Source: Betaproteobacteria bacterium
Lineage (GTDB): Bacteria; Pseudomonadota; Gammaproteobacteria; Burkholderiales; Rhodocyclaceae
Length of the DNA stretch: 64,000 nt
Assembly: GCA_016720065.1 (NCBI GenBank)
Contig: JADJXY010000002.1
Location: 881,001-945,000, forward strand
Direction of reading: 5' to 3'
How positions within the stretch are numbered: the first letter of the stretch is position 1; every line of letters begins with the position of its first letter. A program made the translations under genes and the position numbers. Under the pieces are notes generated by a model. It was not told where the DNA came from. It was given only the letters and a program-made list of their open reading frames with translations, and did no database searches. Below are positions 43,538 through 53,347 of this stretch, piece by piece.

Positions 43538-46500
43538 ATGCCTCACACCCCCCTGCTTCCCACCCTCCCGTCGCTCCCCAAACCCGGCCAGCGGCTCGAT
43601 CTCCCTGCCCTCCCCGGCTCTGCCGATGCCCTGGCTCTGGCCCGTCTGGCCGGCAAGCAGCCCCTGGTGGTGGTTACCGCGAGCGCTGGCGATGCCCAGC
43701 GGCTGCTGGAGGAAATCCCCTGGTTCGCACCGGACCTGCGGGTGCGTCTGCTGCCGGACTGGGAGACCCTGCCCTACGACCATTTCTCTCCCCACCACGA
43801 CCTGGTTTCCGAGCGCCTGGCCACCCTGTGGGCGACCCTGGGCGGCGCCATCGACGTGCTGCTGGTGCCGGCGACGACGGCGGTGGTGCGGCTGGCCCCG
43901 ACGTCCTTCCTCGCCGCCTATACCTTTGCCTTCAAGAAGGGCGAGACGCTGGATGCCGAAAAATTCCGCGGCCAGGTGACTCTGGCCGGCTACACCCACG
44001 TCACCCAGGTGGTGTCGCCGGGGGAATACTCCATCCGTGGCGGGCTGATCGACCTCTTCCCCATGGGCTCGGCCTTGCCCTTCCGTCTCGACCTCTTCGA
44101 CGACGAGATCGAGACCATCCGCACCTTCGACATCGACACCCAGCGCACCCTCTACCCGGTGCCGGAAATCTGCCTGCTGCCGGCCCGGGAATTCCCCCTG
44201 GACGACAAGGCGCGCACCGGCTTTCGCCAGCGCTTCCGCGAGGTGTTCGAGGGCGACCCCGCCAAGTCGGGCGTTTACAAGGACGTTTCCAGCGGTATTG
44301 CTTCTGCCGGCATCGAGTATTACCTGCCCCTCTTCTTCGAGGAGACGGCGACGCTGTTCGATTACCTGCCCAAGGACAGCGTGCTGGTTACCCACGGCGA
44401 CGCTGCCGGGGCCATCACCGGCTTCTGGGCCGATACGCAGTCTCGCTACACCCTGCTCCAGGGCGACAAGTCGCGGCCGCTGCTGCCGCCGGCCGATCTC
44501 TTCCTCAGCGACGAAGCCTTTTTCACCCTGGCCAAACCTCTGCCCCGCCTGCACCTCGGCGGCGGTGGGGCGGGCGAAGCCAGCGCCGTCCCCAAGGTGG
44601 CGGTGGAGCGCCGGGCGGAAGACCCGCTCTCCGCACTGAGAGCCTTTGCCGGCGCCTTCGCCGGCCGCGTGCTGCTGCTGGCCGAATCCGCCGGGCGGCG
44701 GGAAACCCTGGGGGCCATGCTGGACGAGCACGGCGTGGTGCCGGCGGCCTGTGCGTCGCTCACCGACTTTCTCGATGGCGCCCAGCCTCTGGCCCTCACC
44801 GTCGGCCCGCTCCAGGCCGGCTTCGCCCTCCCTGGCCTCGCTTTCGTCACCGAAACCGAGCTCTTCGCCGGCGCCCCCCGCCGCACCCGCCGCGAGGCCC
44901 AGAAGAAGGCCAGTTTCGACAACTGGCTGAAGGATCTCACCGAACTCAAGGTGGGCGACCCGGTGGTGCACGAGAACCACGGCATCGGCCGTTACCAGGG
45001 CCTGGTGAGCCTGGACCTGGGCGAAGGGGCGACGGAATTCCTGGAGCTGCACTACGCCAACGCCGCCAAGCTCTTCGTGCCGGTGTCGCAGCTGCACGTG
45101 ATTTCCCGCTATTCCGGCGCCGATCCGGAAGCGGCGCCGGTCCACACCCTGGGCTCCGGCCAGTGGGAAAAGGCCAAGAAGAAGGCCGCCCTCCAGGCCC
45201 GCGACACCGCCGCCGAGCTGCTCGCCCTCTACGCCGCCCGCGCCGCCCGCCAGGGTCACGCCTTCGCCTTCAAGGAACACGACTACGAGGCCTTCGCCGA
45301 CGGTTTCGGCTTCGAAGAGACCGCCGATCAGGCCAGCGCCATCGCCGCCGTCATCGAGGATATGCGTGCCGGGAAGCCCATGGACCGCCTGGTGTGCGGC
45401 GACGTGGGCTTCGGCAAGACCGAGGTGGCCCTGCGCGCTGCCTTCTGTGCCGTGGCCGGGGGCAAGCAGGTGGCCGTGCTGTGCCCCACTACCCTCCTCT
45501 GCGAGCAGCATTACCAGACCTTCGTTGACCGCTTTGCCGATTGGCCGGTGAAGATCGCCGAGCTCTCGCGTTTCAAGACGGCCAAGGAATCGGCCCAGGC
45601 CCTGAAGGAACTGGCCGAGGGCAAAATCGACGTCATCATCGGCACCCACAAGCTGATCGGCAAGGATGTGGAATTCGCCCGTCTCGGTCTCGTCATCATC
45701 GACGAGGAGCACCGTTTCGGCGTGCGGCAGAAGGAGGCGCTGAAGTCGCTCCGCGCCGAGGTGGATGTGCTGACGCTGACCGCCACGCCCATCCCGCGCA
45801 CCCTCGCCATGAGCATGGAAGGCCTGCGCGACTTCTCGGTCATCGCCACGGCGCCCCAGAAGCGGCTGGCCATCAAGACCTTCGTCAGCAACTTCTCCGA
45901 CGGCATCATCCGCGAAGCCGTGCTGCGGGAGCTCAAGCGCGGCGGCCAGGTGTATTTCCTGCACAACGAGGTCGATACCATCGACAACATGCGGGAAAAG
46001 CTGGAAAAGCTGGTGCCCGAGGCGCGCATCGTCGTCGGCCACGGCCAGATGAACGAGCGCGAGCTGGAACGGGTGATGCGCGACTTCACCCAGCAGCGGG
46101 CCAATCTGCTGCTCTGCACCACCATCATCGAAACCGGCATCGACAATCCCCACGCCAATACCATCCTCATCAACCGCTCCGAGAAGTTCGGCCTCGCCCA
46201 GCTCCACCAGTTGCGCGGCCGTGTCGGCCGCTCCCACCACCAGGCCTACGCCTATCTGCTGGTGCAGGACGCCAAGGCCATGACCAAGCAGGCCCGCCAG
46301 CGCCTGGAAGCGATCCAGATGATGGAGGAGCTGGGCTCCGGCTTCTTCCTTGCCATGCACGACCTGGAAATCCGCGGTGCCGGCGAGGTGCTGGGGGAAA
46401 ACCAGTCCGGCGAGATGCAGGAAGTGGGCTTCAACCTCTTCACCGACATGCTCAACCGGGCCGTGGCGGCGCTGAAGCAGGGCAAGGAGCCTGATCTGAC

Positions 46501-46945
46501 CCAGCCCCTGGGCATCGCCACCGAGATCAACCTGCACGTCCCCGCCCTGCTGCCCAACGCTTACTGCCCGGACGTGCATGAACGCCTGACCCTCTACAAG
46601 CGCCTGGCCAACTGCGAAAGTGCCGAGGACATCGACGCTCTGCAGGAAGAACTCATCGACCGCTTCGGCGAACTGCCTGCCCAGGGGCAATCCCTGCTCG
46701 CCAGCCACCGGGTGCGCCTGATGGCGCGGCCCCTGGGCGTGCAGAAGCTGGACGCCACGGCGGACCAGATGGTCGTGCAGTTCGGCCCCAACCCGCCCAT
46801 CGAGCCCATCACCATCATCAAGCTCATCCAGAAGAACCGGAACTTCCGGCTGGCGGGGCAGGATCGGCTGGTTTATGTGCGGCATTGCCCGACACTAGGG
46901 GATAAGGTGGGGGCGGCGAAGGAGATGTTCAGGCTGCTGGCCTGA
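43538..46945 (+). CDS. mfd: Transcription-repair coupling factor Mfd
   Basis: An 1135-residue DNA translocase that removes stalled RNA polymerase and recruits UvrA. N-terminal UvrB-like domains, the RNA-polymerase interaction domain (LKVGDPVVHENHGIGRYQGL), the RecG-like motor with Walker A around K627 (GDVGFGKTEVA) and DEEH box (722-725), the LHQLRGRVGRS motif, and the C-terminal TRCF domain. Full length. ATG 43538 is the first start after the TATAAT; long upstream frame extensions lack homology. Confidence 0.96.
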   Translation: MPHTPLLPTLPSLPKPGQRLDLPALPGSADALALARLAGKQPLVVVTASAGDAQRLLEEIPWFAPDLRVRLLPDWETLPYDHFSPHHDLVSERLATLWATLGGAIDVLLVPATTAVVRLAPTSFLAAYTFAFKKGETLDAEKFRGQVTLAGYTHVTQVVSPGEYSIRGGLIDLFPMGSALPFRLDLFDDEIETIRTFDIDTQRTLYPVPEICLLPAREFPLDDKARTGFRQRFREVFEGDPAKSGVYKDVSSGIASAGIEYYLPLFFEETATLFDYLPKDSVLVTHGDAAGAITGFWADTQSRYTLLQGDKSRPLLPPADLFLSDEAFFTLAKPLPRLHLGGGGAGEASAVPKVAVERRAEDPLSALRAFAGAFAGRVLLLAESAGRRETLGAMLDEHGVVPAACASLTDFLDGAQPLALTVGPLQAGFALPGLAFVTETELFAGAPRRTRREAQKKASFDNWLKDLTELKVGDPVVHENHGIGRYQGLVSLDLGEGATEFLELHYANAAKLFVPVSQLHVISRYSGADPEAAPVHTLGSGQWEKAKKKAALQARDTAAELLALYAARAARQGHAFAFKEHDYEAFADGFGFEETADQASAIAAVIEDMRAGKPMDRLVCGDVGFGKTEVALRAAFCAVAGGKQVAVLCPTTLLCEQHYQTFVDRFADWPVKIAELSRFKTAKESAQALKELAEGKIDVIIGTHKLIGKDVEFARLGLVIIDEEHRFGVRQKEALKSLRAEVDVLTLTATPIPRTLAMSMEGLRDFSVIATAPQKRLAIKTFVSNFSDGIIREAVLRELKRGGQVYFLHNEVDTIDNMREKLEKLVPEARIVVGHGQMNERELERVMRDFTQQRANLLLCTTIIETGIDNPHANTILINRSEKFGLAQLHQLRGRVGRSHHQAYAYLLVQDAKAMTKQARQRLEAIQMMEELGSGFFLAMHDLEIRGAGEVLGENQSGEMQEVGFNLFTDMLNRAVAALKQGKEPDLTQPLGIATEINLHVPALLPNAYCPDVHERLTLYKRLANCESAEDIDALQEELIDRFGELPAQGQSLLASHRVRLMARPLGVQKLDATADQMVVQFGPNPPIEPITIIKLIQKNRNFRLAGQDRLVYVRHCPTLGDKVGAAKEMFRLLA

Positions 46946-47042
46946 TCGCCACGGCCGAGGCTCGCCGAGGCCCCGCCGGCCCGCCAGCAACAAGGCTGCG
47001 GGATTGTCGTATCATCGGCCACCCCTTCCCCTTTGCCCGACG

Positions 47043-48155
47043 ATGCAGCTTGCCTTCTGCCTGTTCAAGTACTTCCCGTTCGGGGGCCTGCAACGGGATT
47101 TCCTGCGCATTGCCCTGGCCTGTCAGGCCCGGGGAAACGCCATCCGGGTCTATACCCTGGAGTGGCGCGGTGAGCAGCCTCCGGGCTTCGAGGTGGTCGT
47201 GGTGCCGGTACGGGCCTTCAGCAACATCGCCCGCTACGAGAAATTCGTCGCCTGGGTGGGAGCCGATCTGCGGCGGCGGCCGGCGGACCGGGTGGTGGGC
47301 TTCAACAAGATGCCCGGCCTGGACGTCTATTACGCCGCCGATGCCTGCTACGCCGAAAAGGCCCGCACCCTGCGCAACCCGCTCTACCGCCTGGGGGCGC
47401 GCTATCGCCACTTCCACGCCTACGAGGAAGCCGTGTTCGCAGTCGCGGCGCGGACGCGCATCCTCATGATCGCCGCACCCCAGACCGCCATTTTTCAGCG
47501 TCACTACGGCACGCCGACCGAGCGCTTCCACCTGCTTCCCCCCGGCATCGCGCGGGACCGCCGCGCCCCGCCGGATGCCGCGCAGCGCCGGGCGGAATGC
47601 CGGGCGGAACTGGGTGTTGCGGACGAAGAACGGCTCGTGCTCCAGATCGGCTCCGGCTTCAAGACCAAGGGCCTCGACCGCAGCCTTCTCGCCCTGGCTC
47701 ATTTGCCTCCGGCGCTGCGCGGACGGACCCGCCTCTTCGCCATCGGCGACGACGCGCCAGCGCCTTTCCTGCGCCAGGCCAAGGCCCTGGGCATCGCCGA
47801 CCGTGTCTCCATCCTGAAGGGCCGGGGTGACATTCCTCGGGTGCTGCTGGCCGGGGATCTCCTCATTCACCCCGCCTACCAGGAAAACACCGGCACCGTG
47901 CTCCTGGAGGCGGTCGTCGCCGGACTGCCGGTCTTGACCACCGGGGTGTGCGGCTACGCCCCCTACATCGTCGAGGCCGGCGCGGGCTGTGTCCTCCCGG
48001 AACCTTACGCCCAGGCCGATGCCGACGCCGCCCTCCTCAGCATGCTGGAAGACGGCGAGGCCCGCCGTGCCTGGGCCCGCAACGGCCTTCGCTTCGCCGA
48101 GACGGCGGACATCTATGGCAATGCCGAGCACGCCGCGGACCTGATCCTCGCATGA
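47043..48155 (+). CDS. waaG: LPS core glucosyltransferase WaaG
   Basis: A 370-residue GT4 enzyme that adds the first hexose to heptose II of the inner core. Typical N-terminus MQLAFCLFKYFPFGGLQRDFLRIA, then VGFNKMPGLDVYYAADACYA, GSGFKTKGLDRSLLAL and HPAYQENTGTVLLEAVVAGLPVLTTGVCGY. It starts the LPS locus, 97 bases after mfd; TATCAT at 47010-47015 might be its -10 box. The stop overlaps the rfaP ATG. Confidence 0.92.
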   Translation: MQLAFCLFKYFPFGGLQRDFLRIALACQARGNAIRVYTLEWRGEQPPGFEVVVVPVRAFSNIARYEKFVAWVGADLRRRPADRVVGFNKMPGLDVYYAADACYAEKARTLRNPLYRLGARYRHFHAYEEAVFAVAARTRILMIAAPQTAIFQRHYGTPTERFHLLPPGIARDRRAPPDAAQRRAECRAELGVADEERLVLQIGSGFKTKGLDRSLLALAHLPPALRGRTRLFAIGDDAPAPFLRQAKALGIADRVSILKGRGDIPRVLLAGDLLIHPAYQENTGTVLLEAVVAGLPVLTTGVCGYAPYIVEAGAGCVLPEPYAQADADAALLSMLEDGEARRAWARNGLRFAETADIYGNAEHAADLILA

Positions 48156-48967
48156 ACACCCTCAGCCTGCTGCCCCCCTTCGATGCCCTGTGGGCCGGCA
48201 AGGATCCCTTCGTCGAGGTCGAAGGCCTGCGGGGACAGGTGTTTCGGGAGCTGGCCGGCCGCCGGACCTTGCAGACCACCTGCGCCGGCGTTTCGGTCTT
48301 CGTCAAGATTCACCGGGGCGTAGGCTGGGGAGAAATCCTCAAGAACTGGCTCTACGGCCGCCGCCCCATCCTGGGCGCCGGCGACGAGTGGCAGGCCTTG
48401 CAGCGTCTGCGCGCTCGGGGGTTTCCCACCATGGAACCCCTGGCCTACGGCGAGCGGGGCTGCAACCCGGCCCGGCGCCACTCCTTCATCGTCACCCGGG
48501 AACTCGCGCCGACCGAAAGTCTGGAAGACCATACCCGCCCCTGGCGCGAGACGCCACCTCCCCTGCGCTGGAAGCGGTCCCTGATTCGCCGCGTGGCGGA
48601 AATGGCGGCGGCCCTGCACGGCGCCGGCGTCAATCACCGCGATTTCTACCTCTGCCACTTCCTCCTCCATCTGGACCCGGCCCCCAGTCCGGACAGTCTG
48701 CGCCTCTCGCTCATCGACCTGCACCGCGCCCAGTGCCGCGACCAGGTGCCCCGCCGCTGGCGCGACAAGGATCTGGCCAGCCTTTATTTTTCCGCCCTCG
48801 ACATCGGCCTCACCCGCGGCGACCGCTGCCGCTTCCTGCGCAGCTACTTCGGGCGTCCCCTGCGCGACATCCTCGCGGCGGAGGCCCCCTTGCTCAGGCA
48901 CCTGGAGCGGGAGGGGGAGCGCCTGCGGGTGCGCTATCAGCGCAAGTTTGCCCCGGAGAACCGATGA
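48152..48967 (+). CDS. rfaP: LPS core heptose I kinase RfaP/WaaP
   Basis: A 271-residue sugar kinase of the LPS inner core. Nucleotide-site lysine in VFVKIHRG, catalytic HRD-like motif in GVNHRDFYLCHFLLH, and metal-binding LIDLHRAQ. It phosphorylates the first heptose, which stabilises the outer membrane through divalent cations. Coupled to waaG by ATGA. The 118 bases that follow before the next start show nothing recognisable. Confidence 0.92.
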   Translation: MNTLSLLPPFDALWAGKDPFVEVEGLRGQVFRELAGRRTLQTTCAGVSVFVKIHRGVGWGEILKNWLYGRRPILGAGDEWQALQRLRARGFPTMEPLAYGERGCNPARRHSFIVTRELAPTESLEDHTRPWRETPPPLRWKRSLIRRVAEMAAALHGAGVNHRDFYLCHFLLHLDPAPSPDSLRLSLIDLHRAQCRDQVPRRWRDKDLASLYFSALDIGLTRGDRCRFLRSYFGRPLRDILAAEAPLLRHLEREGERLRVRYQRKFAPENR

Positions 48968-49085
48968 TCCTGGAAGCCTCTGTCTATCCCTCGTCAGTGT
49001 CCGCAATGCCCTGTGCCCCGGACCTCCGTGCCCCCCGGAGTACTTCATCCCGCGGGTGGCATCGCGACGCATCGAGATTGCCAGG

Positions 49086-49853
49086 ATGATCCGCTGGTGG
49101 TCCGATCCCTCCCTGGCCGGAACTCCGGCAGGGGATGCGCTGCACTCTCTGGACACCGTATTCGCGCTCCACGGCGAGCAACTGACCTGGTCCCCCCTGA
49201 GCTACGTCCATCGCCTCAGCCTGGACGGACGGGTGTGCTACGTGAAGCGCTACGTCGGCGACCGCGCCGATCCGCGTCGCAGTTGGTTCGGCCTGCGCAC
49301 CCTGATCGCTCCCCTGCGGGTCGAGCAGGAGTGGAAGAATCTGCAGGCCTTCGCCAGTTGGGGCCTGCCCACGCCCCGCCTGCTGGCCTATGGCCTCGAG
49401 CGCCGCAATGGCCGCTTCGTGCGCGGCGCCCTGGTGACGGAGGAAATCCCCCATACCCAGGATCTGGGCTCCCTGGCGCTCACGGGGGATGCAAGGCTGA
49501 AGGACCGGGCCTGGGTGGCCGAGGTTTCGCGCCAGTTGGCCGCCGCCACGCGCACCCTGCATCGGGCCGGGTTCGCCCACAACGACCTCAAGTGGCGCAA
49601 TGTCCTGGTCGATCGCCAGGAGCCGCCCCGGCTCCATTTCATCGACTGTCCCAACGGCGCTTTCTGGCGCGGCCCCTTCCTGCGTCACCGCATCATCAAG
49701 GACCTCGCCTGCCTGGACAAGGTGGCCAGAGAGCATCTGAGCCGCGCCCAGCGCCTCCGCTTTTACCTGGATTACCGCCAGCATGAATGCCTGACGCCGG
49801 CGGACAAGGAACAGGTGCGCAAGGTGCTCGCCTACTTCGAGGGCCGCGAGTGA
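49086..49853 (+). CDS. InaA/WaaP-family LPS kinase
   Basis: A 255-residue kinase-like protein with an intact active site: K54 in CYVKRYVG, H165-N-D167 in FAHNDLKWRNVLV, and the FIDCPNG block. Such proteins sit in core clusters next to rfaP and are believed to phosphorylate core sugars; the exact acceptor is not known. The end overlaps the following gene (GTGA). Confidence 0.82.
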   Translation: MIRWWSDPSLAGTPAGDALHSLDTVFALHGEQLTWSPLSYVHRLSLDGRVCYVKRYVGDRADPRRSWFGLRTLIAPLRVEQEWKNLQAFASWGLPTPRLLAYGLERRNGRFVRGALVTEEIPHTQDLGSLALTGDARLKDRAWVAEVSRQLAAATRTLHRAGFAHNDLKWRNVLVDRQEPPRLHFIDCPNGAFWRGPFLRHRIIKDLACLDKVAREHLSRAQRLRFYLDYRQHECLTPADKEQVRKVLAYFEGRE

Positions 49854-51217
49854 GCGCCGCCGCGCCTTTGACCCCGGCCGAACTGAGCGCCGCGGGGCGC
49901 GACCTTCCGGCGCAATTGGCCGTCGAGCTAGGCGACGGCGCATCCCTGACTGTGGGGCCGGTCCTGCGCCTTTTGCCAGGCAAGCGTCTGGCAGGTCCCG
50001 CGCTGCTGGGCGACGGGCAAGTGTTTGCCAAACTCTATTTCTCGTCCGGCGCGGCCCGCCACGGTGTACGGGAGAAGCGCGGCATCCAGGCCCTGCTGGC
50101 GGCCGGCCTTCCCAGCCCGGCCTTGATCCATGCCGAACCCTGGTCTTGCGGGGGCTACGCCGTCGTCACCGCCCACCTGCCCGACGCGCTTCCCCTGGAC
50201 GAGGGCGCTTGCGATGCGGACCTGCTGGCTACCTTCGCCCTCTTCGGTCGCCTGCATCGGGCGGGACTCATCCACCGGGACGCCCACCTGGGCAATGTGC
50301 TGAAATCGGGCGGCCAGTTCTGGCTCATCGACGGTGACGGCATCGTGCCCGCCGGGGAGAACGAGCGCCTGGACAATCTGGCCCTGCTGGCGGCCCAGAT
50401 GCCGGCCCGCTGGCCGGACCTCGCCGAGAGGGCCCTGGCCGCCTACGGAAGCCCCGTTGCAACGGACGATCTGGCGCGGCGTATCGCCCGGGCCGAGGCG
50501 CGGCGCCTGTCCGCCTTTCTCGCCAAGACGGTGAGGGAATGCAGCGAATTTTGCGTCAGCCGAAATTGGGAAGGCGTCACCGTGGTCCGTCGCGACAGGG
50601 CGGCGCGGTTGGCCGGATTGCTCGCTGATCCCGACGCCGCCCTGGCCGGCGGCATCATGCTCAAGGACGGCGGCACCTGTACCGTGGTGCGCATCGACCT
50701 CGAGGGCCTGCCGGTGGCGGTGAAGCGTTACAACCTGAAGAATACGCGCCACGCCCTGTCCCGCGCCTGGCGTCCCAGCCGCGCCTGGCAGAGCTGGATC
50801 GAGGCCCAGCGCCTGTCCTACTACGGCATCCCGACGCCCCGGCCCCTGGCGGTGGTGGAAAGGCGCTTCGGGCCGCTGCGGGGCCGCGCCTACCTGGTCA
50901 CGGTGGCATCGGAAGGCAGGAGCCTCCTGGATGCCTGGTCGGCAGACGTTCTTCCCCCGGAGGATGAAAGGACCGCCCTCCTCGCCCTGCTCGCCGCGCT
51001 GCGTCGCTTCCGTATCGGCCACGGCGATCTGAAGGCCAGCAATTTTCTCATCGCCGACGGTCGCGTCGAACTCATCGACCTCGACGCCACCTGCCAGCAC
51101 CGGTCGGAGTGGCGCTACCGCCGCGCCTGGCAGCGGGACCGGGCCCGCCTCCTGGCCAACTGGCCGGCCGGCTCGCCGCTCCATACCTGGCTGGACGACG
51201 CGCTGCCGCGGGAGTAG
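49850..51217 (+). CDS. Tandem two-kinase InaA/WaaP-like protein
   Basis: A 455-residue fusion of two kinase-like domains. The N-domain (about 1-230) has K61, H142-R-D144 in IHRDAHLGNVL and the metal motif LIDGDG; the C-domain (about 238-455) has K292 in VAVKRYNLKNT, H391-G-D393 in GHGDLKASNFL and LIDLDATCQH. Both active sites look complete, so it could phosphorylate two positions of the core, or one domain could bind and the other transfer. GTG start overlaps the preceding gene. Confidence 0.8.
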   Translation: MSAAAPLTPAELSAAGRDLPAQLAVELGDGASLTVGPVLRLLPGKRLAGPALLGDGQVFAKLYFSSGAARHGVREKRGIQALLAAGLPSPALIHAEPWSCGGYAVVTAHLPDALPLDEGACDADLLATFALFGRLHRAGLIHRDAHLGNVLKSGGQFWLIDGDGIVPAGENERLDNLALLAAQMPARWPDLAERALAAYGSPVATDDLARRIARAEARRLSAFLAKTVRECSEFCVSRNWEGVTVVRRDRAARLAGLLADPDAALAGGIMLKDGGTCTVVRIDLEGLPVAVKRYNLKNTRHALSRAWRPSRAWQSWIEAQRLSYYGIPTPRPLAVVERRFGPLRGRAYLVTVASEGRSLLDAWSADVLPPEDERTALLALLAALRRFRIGHGDLKASNFLIADGRVELIDLDATCQHRSEWRYRRAWQRDRARLLANWPAGSPLHTWLDDALPRE

Positions 51218-51245
51218 CCGGGATTGCCCCTGCGGGGAGTACTGG

Positions 51246-53048
51246 CTAGAGGGCAGCCGGCGCCGGCTCCGATTCGCTGAACTGCAGGGCGTGCAGCCGG
51301 GCGTATTGCCCCCCCAGGGCCAGCAGTTCGGCGTGGGTGCCACGCTCGACGATCTCCCCCTGCTCGAGTACCAGGATGAGATCGGCTCGCTCGATGGTCG
51401 ACAGGCGATGGGCGATGACCAGCGTGGTCCGGTTGCGGGAAGCGCTTTCCAGGGCGGCCTGGATGTGGCGCTCGGATTCCGTATCGAGGGCCGAGGTCGC
51501 CTCGTCCAGGATCAGGATGGGGGCGTCCTTCAGAATCGCACGGGCGATGGCCAGTCGCTGGCGTTGGCCGCCCGAGAGCAGCACCCCGTTCTCGCCCACC
51601 AGGGTGTCGTAGCCTTGCGGGAGCCGCGCGACGAACTCGTCCGCGTAGGCAGCCCGCGCTGCTGCGACGATGCGCTCCCGTGGTGTGCCTGCGAGGTCCC
51701 CATAGGCGATGTTGGCCGCCACCGTATCGTTGAACAAGGTCACCTGCTGGGTCACCAGGGCGATATGCCGGCGCAGATTGCGCAAGCGGTACTCCTCGAC
51801 GTCGACACCGTCGATCAGGATCTGGCCTGCGCCGTGGTGATAAAAACGGGGAACCAGGTTGGCAAGGGTTGATTTGCCGCTTCCGGAACGGCCGACCAGG
51901 GCGACCATCTGACCCGGCTCGACCACCACATCGATGCCGCGCAGGACTTCGACCTCGGTGCCGGGATAGCGGAAGCTGAGGCCGCGCACCTCCAGGCGTC
52001 CCGCCACCCGATCGCGTTCCACGGTCCCTTGATCGACCTCGGGCGTCTGGTCGAGCTGCTCGAAAATGCTTTCGGCCCCGGCCAGGCCTTTCTGGATGGT
52101 GCCGCTGACTTCGGAAAGCTGGCGAATAGGCTTGGGGAGCATGCCCGCGGCGGTCAGATAGGCGACCAGATCACCGGCTGTCGAGTCGCCGCGCAGATAG
52201 AGCACCAGGAATAGAACCACCGCCATGGTGGAAAAAGTGACCAGTTGCAGGCTGGGGGTAAAAGTCGCCGAGGTCTTGACCATGCGCAACTGACGCGCGG
52301 TATTGTGGGCGCTGGCCACGCGGAATCGCTCCGATTCATAGGGTTCGCCGCCAAAACTGCGCACTACCCGGTAGCCCTGGATCATTTCCGATGCCACATG
52401 GGTCACATCGCCCATGGCCGCCTGAATTTTCTTGCTCTGCTTGCGGAACTTGCGGCTGGCATTGCTCACCATGAGGCCGATGATGGGCAGGGTCAGGACC
52501 ATGACCAGGGTGAGCTTCCAGTTCAGCCAGATGAGGTACGAAAAGAGGAAAACGATGGTCAGCCCCTCCCGGATGATGACCTTGATGGCGTCCGTAGCCG
52601 CACCGGTGACCATGGTCACGTTGTAGGTAATGCGGGAGATGAGGTGTCCGGAATTGTGGTTGTCGAAATAGGCGTTGGGCAGGCACAGCAGGCTGTCGAA
52701 CAGCGCCCTGCGCAGATCGTCGATCAGGCCGAGGGAAACCTTGGCGAGATAGTAGTTGCCCAGGAAGGAGCCCAGGCCCTGCCAGGCGCTGATGACGACC
52801 ACCAGGAGCGGCACGGCGACCATCAACTCGGCCGAGCCAATGAGAGGGATGTTGCGTATCGTGGTCGCAGCGGGCAGCGTCAGTCCATCGACGAAGTACT
52901 TCATGATCCACGCCAACATCGGCTGCGACGAGGCGAAAATGAGATACCCGATGATGCTGACCCCAAAAGGGGCAAGAAACGGCTTGAGATAGGCGACGAG
53001 CCGCAGGTAAATTTTCAGGGAACTGGATTCAGTCGTGCTGGATGTCAT
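51246..53048 (-). CDS. msbA: Lipid A export ABC transporter MsbA
   Basis: A 600-residue half-transporter: six membrane segments in the first 330 residues and an ATPase domain with Walker A GRSGSGKST (K392), Q-loop, signature LSGGQRQRLAIARA and ILDEATSALD. It flips lipid A-core to the periplasmic leaflet, which fits the surrounding locus. Opposite strand to its neighbours, with convergent ends 28 bases apart from the tandem kinase. Confidence 0.92.
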   Translation of the reverse strand: MTSSTTESSSLKIYLRLVAYLKPFLAPFGVSIIGYLIFASSQPMLAWIMKYFVDGLTLPAATTIRNIPLIGSAELMVAVPLLVVVISAWQGLGSFLGNYYLAKVSLGLIDDLRRALFDSLLCLPNAYFDNHNSGHLISRITYNVTMVTGAATDAIKVIIREGLTIVFLFSYLIWLNWKLTLVMVLTLPIIGLMVSNASRKFRKQSKKIQAAMGDVTHVASEMIQGYRVVRSFGGEPYESERFRVASAHNTARQLRMVKTSATFTPSLQLVTFSTMAVVLFLVLYLRGDSTAGDLVAYLTAAGMLPKPIRQLSEVSGTIQKGLAGAESIFEQLDQTPEVDQGTVERDRVAGRLEVRGLSFRYPGTEVEVLRGIDVVVEPGQMVALVGRSGSGKSTLANLVPRFYHHGAGQILIDGVDVEEYRLRNLRRHIALVTQQVTLFNDTVAANIAYGDLAGTPRERIVAAARAAYADEFVARLPQGYDTLVGENGVLLSGGQRQRLAIARAILKDAPILILDEATSALDTESERHIQAALESASRNRTTLVIAHRLSTIERADLILVLEQGEIVERGTHAELLALGGQYARLHALQFSESEPAPAAL

Positions 53049-53347
53049 GCCGGTATGAACTGGACAAAGAAGGCCTGTGTCGCTGCCCGCGCATTCTACG
53101 CCTTCCCCCGTCCATAGGCCGCGACAGGCGTACGGGACAACAAGGGAAAATCGCGTGCCTTGTGAGAGAATCCGGCGGTTTGAAACACAGCCCGCCGATT
53201 GGATTCCCTGCTTGCCCCGCTCGACCCGGTGATTGCCCTTACCTTCCCCTTCCTGCCCGTCGATGCCACCTGCTACGGTCGGCCGGGGGAGCAAAGCCAT
53301 CCGGCGCCCCCGCCGAAACACTCCCCGTCTGGCGTTCCGGAGGTCGG

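Noticed and set aside
43358..46885. A 1175-codon open frame antisense to mfd
   Set aside because: It mirrors mfd exactly, is rich in His/Gln/Gly/Val as expected of the complement of high-GC codons, and has no domain pattern; mfd is beyond doubt.
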